From the NCBI RefSeq assembly GCF_005503555.1, contig NZ_SCNG01000006.1, positions 248,001-312,000 of the forward strand: 64,000 nucleotides of DNA. The letters are read 5' to 3'. Within the stretch, counting starts at the first letter, position 1; each line of letters begins with the position of its first letter. A program made the position numbers and the translations under genes. This DNA comes from Rudaea sp. 3F27F6. Lineage in GTDB: Bacteria; Pseudomonadota; Gammaproteobacteria; Xanthomonadales; Rhodanobacteraceae. A model generated the notes under the pieces. It worked only from the letters and a program-made list of their open reading frames with translations, searched no databases and was not told the origin of the DNA. Shown here in pieces: positions 54,478 through 62,975 of the stretch.

Positions 54478-55560
54478 ATGAGCCAACAGATTCGACACAA
54501 TCCGCTGTGGACGCTGGCGGTGCCGCCGCTCGGCATCGCCCTGCTCGCGTTGTCCTGGGCCGTGCCTGGGCTGCCGGGCGTCCTCGTCCTGCTCGTGCTC
54601 GGACTCGTCGGCAGCGTGATCGCGTCGGTGCATCACGCCGAGGTGATCGCACACCGCGTCGGCGAGCCGTTCGGCACCCTCGTGCTCGCGCTCGCGGTCA
54701 CCGTGATCGAGGTCGCGCTGATCGTGTCGATGATGTTGTCCGGCGGCGAGTCCACCTCGGGTCTCGCCCGCGACACTGTATTCGCCGCGGTGATGATTAT
54801 CCTCAACGGCCTGATCGGCGCCAGCCTGCTCGTTGGCGGCCGCCGGCATCGCGTGCAGGACTTCAAGCTCGAAGGCATCAACGCCGCGCTCGGCACGCTC
54901 ACCGTCATCGTCGTGTTCACCCTGATCCTGCCGAATTTCTCGACCAGCACGCCGGGCCCGATCTACACGCGCAGCCAATTGCTCTTCGTCGCTGCGGCGA
55001 CCCTGGTACTGTTCGCCGCGTTCACCGTGTTCCAGACCGTGCGCCATCGCGACTACTTTCTGCCGGCGAAAGGCGATCCCGACGAACATGCGACGCAGCC
55101 GACCAACCAGGAGGCGATGACCAGCCTCGGCCTGCTGCTCGTCGCCCTCGTCGCCGTGGTGCTGAGCGCGAAAGGCATCTCGCCGTCGATGGAAGCAGCG
55201 CTGCAGGCCGCCGGCGCGCCGGCCGCGACGGTAGGCATTCTCATTGCCGCGATCGTGCTGCTGCCCGAGAGCGTCGCCGCGATCCGCGCCGCGCATGCGA
55301 ATCGCCTGCAAACCAGCCTCAATCTCGCGATCGGTTCGGCCATTGCGAGCATCGGCCTGACCGTGCCCACCGTCGCCGTGCTCTCGGTGATGATGGGCTG
55401 GCCGCTCGCGCTCGGCGTCGACAACAAGTCGACCGTGCTGCTGATCCTGTCGCTGTTCGTCGTCTCGATCTCGCTGCGCACCGGCCGCACGACGATGCTG
55501 CCCGGCGTGGTTCATCTGGTCCTGTTCGCCGCGTATTTGTTCCTCAGTTTCGTGCCGTAG
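54478..55560 (+). CDS. chaA: Calcium/proton antiporter
   Basis: 360 residues, about eleven membrane spans. The family's acidic alpha-repeats are present: HRVGEPFGTLVLALAVTVIEVALIVSMML near 62-90 and IAAIVLLPESVAAIRAAHANRLQTSLNLAIGSAIASIGLTVP near 255-300, with the conserved Glu residues. This is the ChaA (CaCA superfamily) Ca2+(Na+)/H+ antiporter of the inner membrane. Confidence 0.92.
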   Translation: MSQQIRHNPLWTLAVPPLGIALLALSWAVPGLPGVLVLLVLGLVGSVIASVHHAEVIAHRVGEPFGTLVLALAVTVIEVALIVSMMLSGGESTSGLARDTVFAAVMIILNGLIGASLLVGGRRHRVQDFKLEGINAALGTLTVIVVFTLILPNFSTSTPGPIYTRSQLLFVAAATLVLFAAFTVFQTVRHRDYFLPAKGDPDEHATQPTNQEAMTSLGLLLVALVAVVLSAKGISPSMEAALQAAGAPAATVGILIAAIVLLPESVAAIRAAHANRLQTSLNLAIGSAIASIGLTVPTVAVLSVMMGWPLALGVDNKSTVLLILSLFVVSISLRTGRTTMLPGVVHLVLFAAYLFLSFVP

Positions 55561-55628
55561 CAAACGCGGTCGGAATAAAACGCGATCGACCTGCGCGGAA
55601 AGAGGCTCGACGGCGCGCTCGCTCGGCC

Positions 55629-56492
55629 TCAGGTGGCGAATTTCTTCGCGCCGCTGACGCAGACCACGGCGCCCAAGGTCACGAGCAGCATCGCCGAACT
55701 CACGGTTTCGTGCAGCAGCAGCGCGGCAAGCGCGAGACCAAAGAACGGTTGCAGCAACTGCAACTGGCCAACCGCGGCGATGCCGCCCTGGACGAGACCG
55801 CGGTACCAGAACACGAAACCGATCAGCATGCTGAAGAGCGAGACGTAGGCGAGTCCGAACCAAGCCGGTGCCCTCACCTGCGCGAACGACGCAGGCATCG
55901 AGAAGATCGCCGCAGGCAGCATCACCGGCAGCGCCAACACCAGGGCCCAGCAGATGACCTGCCAGCCACCGAGGTCACGCGACAACCGCGCACCTTCCGC
56001 GTAGCCGAGGCCGCAGACGACGATCGCGGCGAGCATTAGCAGATCGCCGGTCAGCGAAGCCTCGATGCCGCCCCAGGCCGCGTAGCCAACGACGAAGGCG
56101 CTGCCGAGCAGCGAGAACAGCCAGAACGCCGGCCGCGGGCGTTCGCCGCCGCGGATCACGCCGAAGACAGCGGTGCACAGCGGCAGCAGTCCGACGAAGA
56201 CGATCGAATGCGCCGAAGAGACGTGCTGCAAAGCCAGCGCGGTAAACAACGGAAAACCGACCACCACGCCGAACGCGACGACGGCCAGTGACGGCAGCTC
56301 TGCCCGGGTCGGCCAATGCTGGCGCAGCCCCAACAGCAGCGCCCCACCGAGCAAGGCGGCGATGCTCGCTCTCGCGCAGGTTAGAAACACCGGATCCAAA
56401 TCCAGCACCGCCGCGCGCGTCGCCGGCAGCGAGCCGGCGAAGATGGCGACGCCGATGAAACCGTTGAGCCAGCCGCTTGCCGTTTTGTCCAT
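55629..56492 (-). CDS. EamA-family (DMT) transporter
   Basis: 287 residues, ten spans in two EamA repeats. Segments such as GSLPATRAAVLDLDPVFLTCARASIAALLGGALLL and GLVQGGIAAVGQLQLLQPFFGLALAALLLHETV are typical. It is divergent from the MocR-like regulator with 129 bp between starts, a classic regulator-target arrangement; such pairs often handle amino acids or vitamin-like compounds. Confidence 0.9.
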   Translation of the reverse strand: MDKTASGWLNGFIGVAIFAGSLPATRAAVLDLDPVFLTCARASIAALLGGALLLGLRQHWPTRAELPSLAVVAFGVVVGFPLFTALALQHVSSAHSIVFVGLLPLCTAVFGVIRGGERPRPAFWLFSLLGSAFVVGYAAWGGIEASLTGDLLMLAAIVVCGLGYAEGARLSRDLGGWQVICWALVLALPVMLPAAIFSMPASFAQVRAPAWFGLAYVSLFSMLIGFVFWYRGLVQGGIAAVGQLQLLQPFFGLALAALLLHETVSSAMLLVTLGAVVCVSGAKKFAT

Positions 56493-56621
56493 TGCCGATG
56501 CCGTTTTCGATGGCTTGGTAGTACATCACGCGCGCCTTGGCTCGGCCACGCACAGTGCAATACAATTTCAAGTAACTGTTATGCTCTGAATGACCGTACA
56601 GATCGGACCAGAATTGAGCCC

Positions 56622-58004
56622 ATGAAGCCGCAGCGAACGCGCATCGACGTTGTGATGGAGGCGATCCGCGCGAAGATCGCGTCGCGCTCCTATCTGCCGG
56701 GCATGCGCCTGCCCTCGGTGCGTGCGCAGGCGAAAACGATGGGGCTGTCGGTATCGACCGTGGTCGAAGCCTACGAACGGCTCGCCGCCGAAGAAGTCAT
56801 CGCCGCGCGGCCCGGCTCGGGCTTCTACGTTTCCGGGCCGATCGCGCCGCTGGCGCTGTCCGAGATCGGCCCGCGTCTCGACCGCGAAGTCGATCCACTC
56901 TGGGTATCGCGCCAGTCGCTCGAAGCCGACACGTCGATGCTCAAGCCGGGCTGCGGCTGGCTTCCGCCCTCGTGGATGTACGAAGCCGGCATGCGCCGCG
57001 CCCTGCGCGTCGCCGCACGCGCCGACGCGACGGTGCTCGCCGACTACGCCACGCCGCTCGGGCTGCCCGCGCTGCGCCAGCTTCTCACCCGGCGGCTTGC
57101 CGCGAGCGACATCGACGCGACGCCCGAACGAATCCTGCTGACCGAATCCGGCACCCAGGCCGTCGATCTGATCTGCCGTTTCTTCCTTGAACCGGGCGAC
57201 ACCGTACTCGTGGACGATCCGTGCTACTTCAACTTCCACGCCTTGCTGCGCGCGCATCGCGCGAAAGCGATCGGTGTGCCGTTCACGCCGAACGGACCCG
57301 ACCTCGCCGCCTTCGAAGCCGCGCTGCGCGAACACTCGCCGCGCCTCTACCTCACCAACTCCGGCATCCACAATCCCACCGGCGCCGCGCTGTCGCCGGT
57401 CGTCGCGCATCGCCTGCTCAAGCTGGCCGAAGACTCCAACCTGATCATCGTCGAAGACGACATCTTCGCCGACTTCGAAACCGACCCGGCACCGCGACTG
57501 GCCGCGTTCGACGGCCTCGCGCGCGTGATCCACATCGGCAGTTTCTCGAAGACGATTTCGGCCTCGTTGCGCTGCGGATTCATCGCGGCGCGCGCCGACT
57601 GGATCGACAGCCTCACCGACCTCAAGATCGCGACCAGCTTCGGCGGCGGCCAGCTCGCTTTTGCCGTTCTGCTCACCGCCCTGACCGACAGCGGCTACCG
57701 CAAGCACATGGAGGCGGTGCGTGTGCGCCTCGCCGCAGCAATGGACAAGACCCTCGCGCGGCTCGAAGCGATGGCCATCTCGCCCTGGATCGTGCCGCGG
57801 GCCGGCATGTTCGTCTGGGCCCGGCTGCCGAAAGGCATCGATGCGGCGAACATCGCACGCTCGTGCCTGCAAGACGGCATCGTGCTCGCGCCGGGCAATG
57901 CGTTCAGTCAGTCGCTCAACGCGAGCGGCTTCCTGCGCTTCAACGTTGCTCAATCATCGAATCCGCGCATCTTCGACGTGCTGGCGCGCGCTTTGGATCG
58001 CTAG
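56622..58004 (+). CDS. MocR-type regulator (GntR HTH plus aminotransferase domain)
   Basis: 460 residues. GntR winged helix at about 5-70 (DVVMEAIRAKIASRSYLPGMRLPSVRAQAKTMGLSVSTVVEAYERLAAEEVI), then an aspartate-aminotransferase-fold domain (about 110-455) with SGTQAVDLICRFFLEPGDTVLVDDPCYFNF and the PLP Lys in IGSFSKTISASLRCG. It likely binds PLP or an amino-PLP adduct and controls the divergent EamA gene. Promoter elements were not resolved. Confidence 0.92.
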   Translation: MKPQRTRIDVVMEAIRAKIASRSYLPGMRLPSVRAQAKTMGLSVSTVVEAYERLAAEEVIAARPGSGFYVSGPIAPLALSEIGPRLDREVDPLWVSRQSLEADTSMLKPGCGWLPPSWMYEAGMRRALRVAARADATVLADYATPLGLPALRQLLTRRLAASDIDATPERILLTESGTQAVDLICRFFLEPGDTVLVDDPCYFNFHALLRAHRAKAIGVPFTPNGPDLAAFEAALREHSPRLYLTNSGIHNPTGAALSPVVAHRLLKLAEDSNLIIVEDDIFADFETDPAPRLAAFDGLARVIHIGSFSKTISASLRCGFIAARADWIDSLTDLKIATSFGGGQLAFAVLLTALTDSGYRKHMEAVRVRLAAAMDKTLARLEAMAISPWIVPRAGMFVWARLPKGIDAANIARSCLQDGIVLAPGNAFSQSLNASGFLRFNVAQSSNPRIFDVLARALDR

Positions 58005-58077
58005 AACTTCGACCCGGCGAGTCCGCTGCGCGCACGCTATCGCGGAATCCCCGCGCCCTATCCTATTCGCCAGCGAA

Positions 58078-58647
58078 TCAGACGCCCGCAAGAGGAAAGC
58101 ATTCCATCTGCTCGTGCCGCCGCTCGCCGTCATGGTGGCTATGGATAAGTTCAAATTCAGTCACACGCCAGCGGATCGGCGCAACAGATACTTGAGCAGC
58201 CCATGCTTCGGACGAACGCGAAACGGTGAGATGCGGTGCATACTGTTTCGGCGCACGCAGACCGTTGAATTCTTGCCCGATACGCAGCGACTCATGCAGC
58301 GTCCGCAACGCCCTCGTCGATTCTTCGTCAGGCAGCAGGACATTGGGAAATCCGCGACTGCCGTTCGCGTATCCCGTCGCGCGATCCAAGGTCACAAAAA
58401 ACGGCTCGATCTTCACCGTCTGTGCCGACCGTAGAAGTGCGGCTGGCCACGGCTCACGCAGGCGATGAAATCGCCCGATCTCGCACAACGTGATATGAAA
58501 ATGCCTGCCGTCGAATATCCGACCGGGCATCCGATGAACCTTCGCCAGCTCGGCCGCGGCGGTCCGGATCGTGTGCTGCACTTCGATCGGGACGTGAATA
58601 CCGAAGAAGATGCTTTCGCTGTGTGGAAACGCGCTCGCGACGGACAT
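58078..58647 (-). CDS. 2'-5' RNA ligase/2H phosphoesterase family protein
   Basis: 189 residues from ATG 58647, with GGGAGG 5 nt upstream deciding the start. Two HxTx motifs, HITLCEIGRF near 49 and HLTVSRSS near 138, define the 2H superfamily. Only distantly like the ThpR gene at 41872. It is 29 bp after the PhnB-like gene and probably cotranscribed. Confidence 0.8.
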   Translation of the reverse strand: MSVASAFPHSESIFFGIHVPIEVQHTIRTAAAELAKVHRMPGRIFDGRHFHITLCEIGRFHRLREPWPAALLRSAQTVKIEPFFVTLDRATGYANGSRGFPNVLLPDEESTRALRTLHESLRIGQEFNGLRAPKQYAPHLTVSRSSEAWAAQVSVAPIRWRVTEFELIHSHHDGERRHEQMECFPLAGV

Positions 58648-58676
58648 GTTGCCTCCCGATATCGATTCGCAGAACC

Positions 58677-59594
58677 TTACTTCGTGCCCGCCGACGCCGC
58701 TTCGAGCTTGGCGAGATCGAGCTTGCGCATCGACATCACTGCCTGAATGAAGCGTTCGATCCGCTCCGAGTCGCCCGAGGCCATGACTTCGTCGACCAGC
58801 ATCGGCGAGACCTGCCAGGACAAACCGAAGCGGTCTTTGCACCAACCGCAGATTTCGGCCTCCGGCACGCTGGAAAGCTGCGCCCAGTAGCGGTCGATCT
58901 CGGCCTGATCGCGGCACGACAGGAAGAACGAGACCGTTTCGTTGAAACCGAAGCCGTGCGGATGCGCGCTGTCCATCGCGGCGATCCAGGTGTCGCCGAT
59001 GCGAAAGTCGGAGAACATCGTCGTGCCTTCGCGGTCGGGCTCGGCGCCGGCCGGATACGGCACGCGTAAGCCTGCACGCGAATCGTCAAATACGGAGCGG
59101 TAGAACGCCCCCGCTTCCTCGGCTTTGCCGCAGACATCGCCGGTGAACATCAGCGCCGGCACGATCGTCGGCCGCGGCTCACCGTCCGGATTGGACAAAA
59201 TTAATTGCCACGATAGCCCAAAGCGATCCTGCACCCAGCCGAAGTGCGGACTGAACGAATAAGCATCGAGCGGCATCAGTGCCCGGCCGCCGTCGCTCAG
59301 TGCGGCCCATAGCATGTCGAGATGCTCGCGCGCATGCGCATCGCGCGACGGATCGAAATTGACGAGGAACGACAGCGACGGGTTGAAGCGCAGCGTCGAG
59401 CCGGCTCTCAGCGCCATGAAAGGCTGGCCGCACAGACGAAAGTAGAACAGATTGCAATCGCTCGATGGCCCGGTGCGGATGTGGGTCGCGACATCGATAT
59501 GCGAATCCGGGAACACCGAGCAATAGAACTCAGTGGCTTCGCGCGCGTCGGTATCGAACCAGAGGCACGGCGTGATCGGCTTTACGAGCGACAT
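58677..59594 (-). CDS. VOC-superfamily protein, PhnB/3-demethylubiquinone-methyltransferase-like, two repeats
   Basis: 305 residues from ATG 59594. Two tandem halves with the same motifs: TPCLWFDTDAREATEFYCSVFPDSHI and PALMFTGDVCGKAEEAGAFYRSVFDDSRA, each ending with a WCKDRFGLSWQ or WVQDRFGLSWQ segment. This is the PhnB-like family (PF06983); the domain is a metal- or ligand-binding VOC fold without a demonstrated reaction here. Start codons further upstream would add an unlikely Arg-rich segment. Confidence 0.87.
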   Translation of the reverse strand: MSLVKPITPCLWFDTDAREATEFYCSVFPDSHIDVATHIRTGPSSDCNLFYFRLCGQPFMALRAGSTLRFNPSLSFLVNFDPSRDAHAREHLDMLWAALSDGGRALMPLDAYSFSPHFGWVQDRFGLSWQLILSNPDGEPRPTIVPALMFTGDVCGKAEEAGAFYRSVFDDSRAGLRVPYPAGAEPDREGTTMFSDFRIGDTWIAAMDSAHPHGFGFNETVSFFLSCRDQAEIDRYWAQLSSVPEAEICGWCKDRFGLSWQVSPMLVDEVMASGDSERIERFIQAVMSMRKLDLAKLEAASAGTK

Positions 59595-59751
59595 GAGGAC
59601 GTCTCCTGATTTGGGGGCTTCATCATGACGACGATCCAGGCAGCGCGTATTCGACACACTCCGCGCGAAAAATTGTCCGAGGCACGCTGCGTGCCTACCT
59701 CTGCGCTTTGTCGCCGCTTTCTCCACCGAGATATGCGGCACGCTGAGCCAA

Positions 59752-59779
59752 GATCGTTCCCGCCGACGCGGGAATGATC
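59752..59779. repeat. Short inverted repeat (REP-like/terminator)
   Basis: TTCCCGC and GCGGGAA (59757-59763 and 59768-59774) around CGAC, flanked by GATC and GATC. It is 18 bp after the DUF1801 stop on the minus strand. The rest of the gap 59595-59796 contains no gene. Confidence 0.6.
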
Positions 59780-59796
59780 CGCGATGAAACGCATCT

Positions 59797-60282
59797 TTAG
59801 CCCACAGCCTTTTTCACGAGTGCAGCGATCCTCGCCTCTTCGGCCGCGCCCAACTGCGCGAGCGCAAAAGCGACCGGCCACATCGCGCCATCGTCGAGCT
59901 TCGCCGTCGCAGTGAACCCGAGCGTGGCGTATCTCGTGCCGAATTTCTGCGCGCTTTGGAAGAAGCAGACGATCTTCTCGTCCTTCGCGTAAGCAGGCAT
60001 GCCGTACCAGGTTTTCGGCGCAAGGCCCGGTGCCGTGGCCGCGACGATGGCGTGGACCTTCTTTGCCAGAGCGCGGTCCGGTTCCTTCATCGCGGCAATT
60101 GCCGCAAGCGCGACTTTCTCGCCCTCTGCCCTGCTCTTGTTTGCGCGCTCTTCGGCCTTCAGCTCTTTGGCGCGCTCCTTCATCGCGGCGCGTTCGTCGT
60201 CGGTAAAACCCTGCGACGACTTAGCCGCCGCGGTGCCGCTCTTGACCGATTTGGCCGCGGCCTTCTTTGCCGGTTGGCTCAT
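59797..60282 (-). CDS. DUF1801 domain protein with basic N-terminus
   Basis: 161 residues. A Lys/Ala-rich helical N-terminus (KKAAAKSVKSGTAAAKSS ... KELKAEERANKSRAEGEK) precedes the domain (EPDRALAKKVHAIVAATAPGLAPKTWYGMPAYAKDEKIVCFFQSAQKFGTRYATLGF), which fits DUF1801/YdhG-like proteins. Last gene of an AraC-VOC-DUF1801 set with gaps of about 30 bp. Confidence 0.83.
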   Translation of the reverse strand: MSQPAKKAAAKSVKSGTAAAKSSQGFTDDERAAMKERAKELKAEERANKSRAEGEKVALAAIAAMKEPDRALAKKVHAIVAATAPGLAPKTWYGMPAYAKDEKIVCFFQSAQKFGTRYATLGFTATAKLDDGAMWPVAFALAQLGAAEEARIAALVKKAVG

Positions 60283-60315
60283 AAGAAATTCCTCGTTCGT
60301 ATTCGGTTTGTCGAT

Positions 60316-60741
60316 TCAACCGCGCTGCTGCACGCGGATCAAATTGCCGGCCGGATCGCGCACGGCACAGTCGCGCACGCCGTACGGCTGGTCGGTCGGT
60401 TCCTCGACGATCTCGGCGCCGCCGGCCTGGATCCGCTCGAACGCCGCGTCGACGTTCTTCGTCGCCAGCAGCACGATCGCGTAGGTGCCCTTGGCCATCA
60501 TCTCGGCGACGGTGCGCTTTTCATCGTCGGTCACGCCGGGGCTTGCGGCGGGCGGATACAGGACGATCGACGTGCCGGGCTGGCCGGGCGGGCCGACGGT
60601 GATCCAGCGCAGGCCGTTGTAGCCGACGTCGTTGCGCACTTCGAAGCCGAGCACGTCGCGGTAGAACGCCAGCGAGGCGTCCGGGTCGTTGTGCGGGAGG
60701 AAACTCGCGTGGATGTTGATGTCCATAGTCTGCGTATTCAT
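60316..60741 (-). CDS. VOC-family (glyoxalase-like) protein
   Basis: 141 residues; start at 60741 or at MDINIH, 15 nt inside. The glyoxalase fold is evident (ASFLPHNDPDASLAFYRDVLGFEVRNDVGYNGLRWITVGPPG and DAAFERIQAGGAEIVEEPTDQPYGVRDCAVRDPAGNLIRV). Lies between the small AraC regulator and the DUF1801 gene, a commonly conserved triad. Confidence 0.88.
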   Translation of the reverse strand: MNTQTMDINIHASFLPHNDPDASLAFYRDVLGFEVRNDVGYNGLRWITVGPPGQPGTSIVLYPPAASPGVTDDEKRTVAEMMAKGTYAIVLLATKNVDAAFERIQAGGAEIVEEPTDQPYGVRDCAVRDPAGNLIRVQQRG

Positions 60742-60772
60742 GCCGAATCGGGCTCGGTTGTGGATGGAGACG

Positions 60773-61219
60773 TCATGCTAGATCGGTCTCGGTGGGCGGC
60801 GCTTCTCGATTCCTGATCGGTCGTGTCACCTGCCGCGCCACGCACGACGGCATTCCGGCCGTGGCCTGCGCGGCCTTGTCCCGATAGACGCTCGGCGACA
60901 TGCCGACCAGCTCGGCGAAGCGCGTGCTGAACGTGCCGAGCGACGAGCAGCCGACGACGAAGCAGACCTCGGTGACGCTGAGATCGCCGCGGCGCAGCAG
61001 CGCCATCGCGCGCTCGATGCGCCGCGTCATCAAATAGCTGTACGGCGATTCGCCGAAAGCCAGTTTGAACTGGCGGCTGAGATGCCCGGCCGACATATGC
61101 ACGCCCGCAGCGAGCGCTTCGACGTTGAGCGGCTGCGCGTATTCGCGGTCGATACGGTCGCGCACGCGGCGCAGCCGGGCCAGGTCGCGCAGGGAGTGAG
61201 TGTCGGGTTTACTGGTCAC
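60773..61219 (-). CDS. Short AraC-type regulator (DNA-binding domain only)
   Basis: 148 residues from GTG 61219. Only the double HTH is present (LRRVRDRIDREYAQPLNVEALAAGVHMSAGHLSRQFKLAFGESPYSYLMTRRIERAMALLRRGDLSVTEVCFVVGCSSLGTFSTRFAELVGMSPSVYRD), without a sensor domain. Longer in-frame starts exist but read into a poorly conserved Arg/Ser-rich region. It probably controls the two genes just downstream. Confidence 0.85.
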   Translation of the reverse strand: MTSKPDTHSLRDLARLRRVRDRIDREYAQPLNVEALAAGVHMSAGHLSRQFKLAFGESPYSYLMTRRIERAMALLRRGDLSVTEVCFVVGCSSLGTFSTRFAELVGMSPSVYRDKAAQATAGMPSCVARQVTRPIRNREAPPTETDLA

Positions 61220-61409
61220 CGCGAGATCGTCCCACTTCGCATCGTCGTGCTCAAGCGCACTTGCCACTCCCGCGAAAGCAGCGTTCTCCACATCCGGGGC
61301 CGGTTGTCCCGTTTCCGAGCTTCGCGAGCTGTCGACAAGAACCGGACTTCGAGCCACCGGCTTCGCACGGCCTCGCAACGACGGCGCACGCACCGCCGAC
61401 GAAAACTGC

Positions 61410-62423
61410 CTAACCTTTCTGACGCAAAGCCTGGTTGACCACCTTGCGGATCAGGCTCGGATAGCTGATGCCGGCCTTCAACGCCGACTGCGCGAGTTCG
61501 TCGTCCTTGGCAATGCAGGGATTCGCATTCGGTTCGATCACATAGACGTTGCCGGCCGCGGTGACGCGCAGGTCGAAACGCGCGTAGCTGCGGATATTGA
61601 GTGCGCGATAGGCGCGCTTGCACACGTCGTCGATACGCTTCTGCAGTTCCGCTTCGAGCGATTTCGCGTAGTGATTCTTGATGCCCCAGCGCTTGCGATA
61701 TTTTTCGTCCCATTTGGCCTTGTACGTCGCGATGCGCGGCTCGTCCTCGGCCATTTCGCCGAAGGTCATTTCGCGCGCAGGCAAGGTGCGCAGCGCGCGG
61801 TCGCCGATGACGCTGACGTACAGCTCGCGGCCTTCGATGTATTCCTCGGCGATCGCGTCGAGCTCCATACGTTCCTGGATCATTTTCACGCGAGCAAGAA
61901 AGCTCGCCTCGTCGTCGACGATCGACGCCTGCGAAATGCCGCGCGAGGCTTCCTCGGTCAGCGGTTTGATGATGCACGGCAGCTTGAGCCGCTTCGGCAG
62001 CCAGACCTTATGGCCGCGGTAGAACGTATGGAAGCGCGGCGTGCGCACACGGTGAAAACGCAGGATTTTCTTGCACAGTCCTTTGTCGTTGCAGAGAAAC
62101 ACCGCGCTCGAACTGGCACCGGTCACCGGCACGCCGAGCAGCTCCATCGTCGCAATGATGTTCTTGTCCCAATGCGTGGTGTTGCGATAGGTCTCGCAGA
62201 GATTGAAGATCGCGTCGGGCTTGAAATCGCGAACCGCATCGAGCAACGGCCGCACGTCGTCGAACAGGCTGAGCCGGCGCACCTCGTAGCCGCATTCGAG
62301 CAGCGCCTGCCAGACGTCGTTCTCGGTATAGCTGCCGTCTGGGTCAGCGAATTCGGCGGCGAAGTCGTAGTCGGGCTTCACCGCGTAAGGCAGGTCGAAC
62401 ACCATCAGTACACGGGTAGGCAT
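61410..62423 (-). CDS. ATP-grasp, D-alanine-D-alanine-ligase-like enzyme
   Basis: 337 residues from ATG 62423. The Ddl-type ATP-grasp fold: FNLCETYRNTTHWDKNIIATMELLGVPVTGASSSA (about 90-125), CIIKPLTEEASRGISQASIVDD near 170, EEYIEGRELYVSVIGD and the metal-binding ARFDLRVTAAGNVYVIEPNANP near 300. Substrates may be amino acids or short peptides rather than D-Ala. The adjacent gene on the same strand is a zinc metallopeptidase, but ~550 bp of repeat-rich sequence separates them. Confidence 0.85.
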   Translation of the reverse strand: MPTRVLMVFDLPYAVKPDYDFAAEFADPDGSYTENDVWQALLECGYEVRRLSLFDDVRPLLDAVRDFKPDAIFNLCETYRNTTHWDKNIIATMELLGVPVTGASSSAVFLCNDKGLCKKILRFHRVRTPRFHTFYRGHKVWLPKRLKLPCIIKPLTEEASRGISQASIVDDEASFLARVKMIQERMELDAIAEEYIEGRELYVSVIGDRALRTLPAREMTFGEMAEDEPRIATYKAKWDEKYRKRWGIKNHYAKSLEAELQKRIDDVCKRAYRALNIRSYARFDLRVTAAGNVYVIEPNANPCIAKDDELAQSALKAGISYPSLIRKVVNQALRQKG

Positions 62424-62450
62424 GTCAGCATCCCGATCCGAAAGAATCTT

Positions 62451-62550
62451 TTCGTTCGTGATGAGGTAGCGAACCACGAGCGGCAATTTTGAAGCGCTGC
62501 ATCGACGTGCGGTTCGCCCTTCGATACCTCAGGGCGAACGGAGAGACGCC
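62451..62550. repeat. Direct repeat, copy 1
   Basis: About 100 bp with GATGAGGTAGCGAACCACGAG at the left and CCCTTCGATACCTCAGGGCG at the right, each half able to fold back on the other (GAGGTA and TACCTC). Intergenic. Confidence 0.65.
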
Positions 62551-62660
62551 GGCGGCGCGTAACACCAAAGCTTTCCCCCAAGCCGCGGCGTCAAGCCGCA
62601 TCGTGTAGCAATAATTCTTTAGGCGTATGCGGCAGCGTCGAACCCTATGACAAGCAAGCG

Positions 62661-62747
62661 TCATTCCGGACAGGCCCGCGCAGCGGGCGCGATCCGGTAT
62701 CCAGCGCCTTTGAAGGCACTGGATACCGGCTTTCGCCGGTATGACGA
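62661..62747. repeat. Compound REP-like palindrome
   Basis: CCGGTATCCAG (62694-62704) pairs with CTGGATACCGG (62719-62729); TCATTCCGG on the left and CGGTATGACG on the right complete the unit. Typical interspersed palindrome of the order. It lies between the two copies of the ~100-bp repeat. Confidence 0.65.
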
Positions 62748-62860
62748 GATAAAAATCTGCGCGATACCAGGTGCCGAATCTTTTCCGAAGCCGCCTCTTG
62801 TGGCAGCTAGTCATCATCCATCGGCGAGCCGGCGCACCAGCATCGCCATCCGGACAGCCC

Positions 62861-62959
62861 TTCCATTCGTGGTGAGGTATCGAACCACGAGCGGCAACCT
62901 CGGAATGTCGCACCGGCATGCCGTTTGCCCTTCGATACCTCGGGGCGAACGGAGAGGCA
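62861..62959. repeat. Direct repeat, copy 2
   Basis: Second copy of the 62451 unit: GTGAGGTATCGAACCACGAG, then CCCTTCGATACCTCGGGGCG, with the divergent middle. The ~550-bp gap 62424-62975 is occupied by this repeat pair, the REP element and no gene. Confidence 0.65.
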
Positions 62960-62975
62960 TGCGCTGTACACGACA

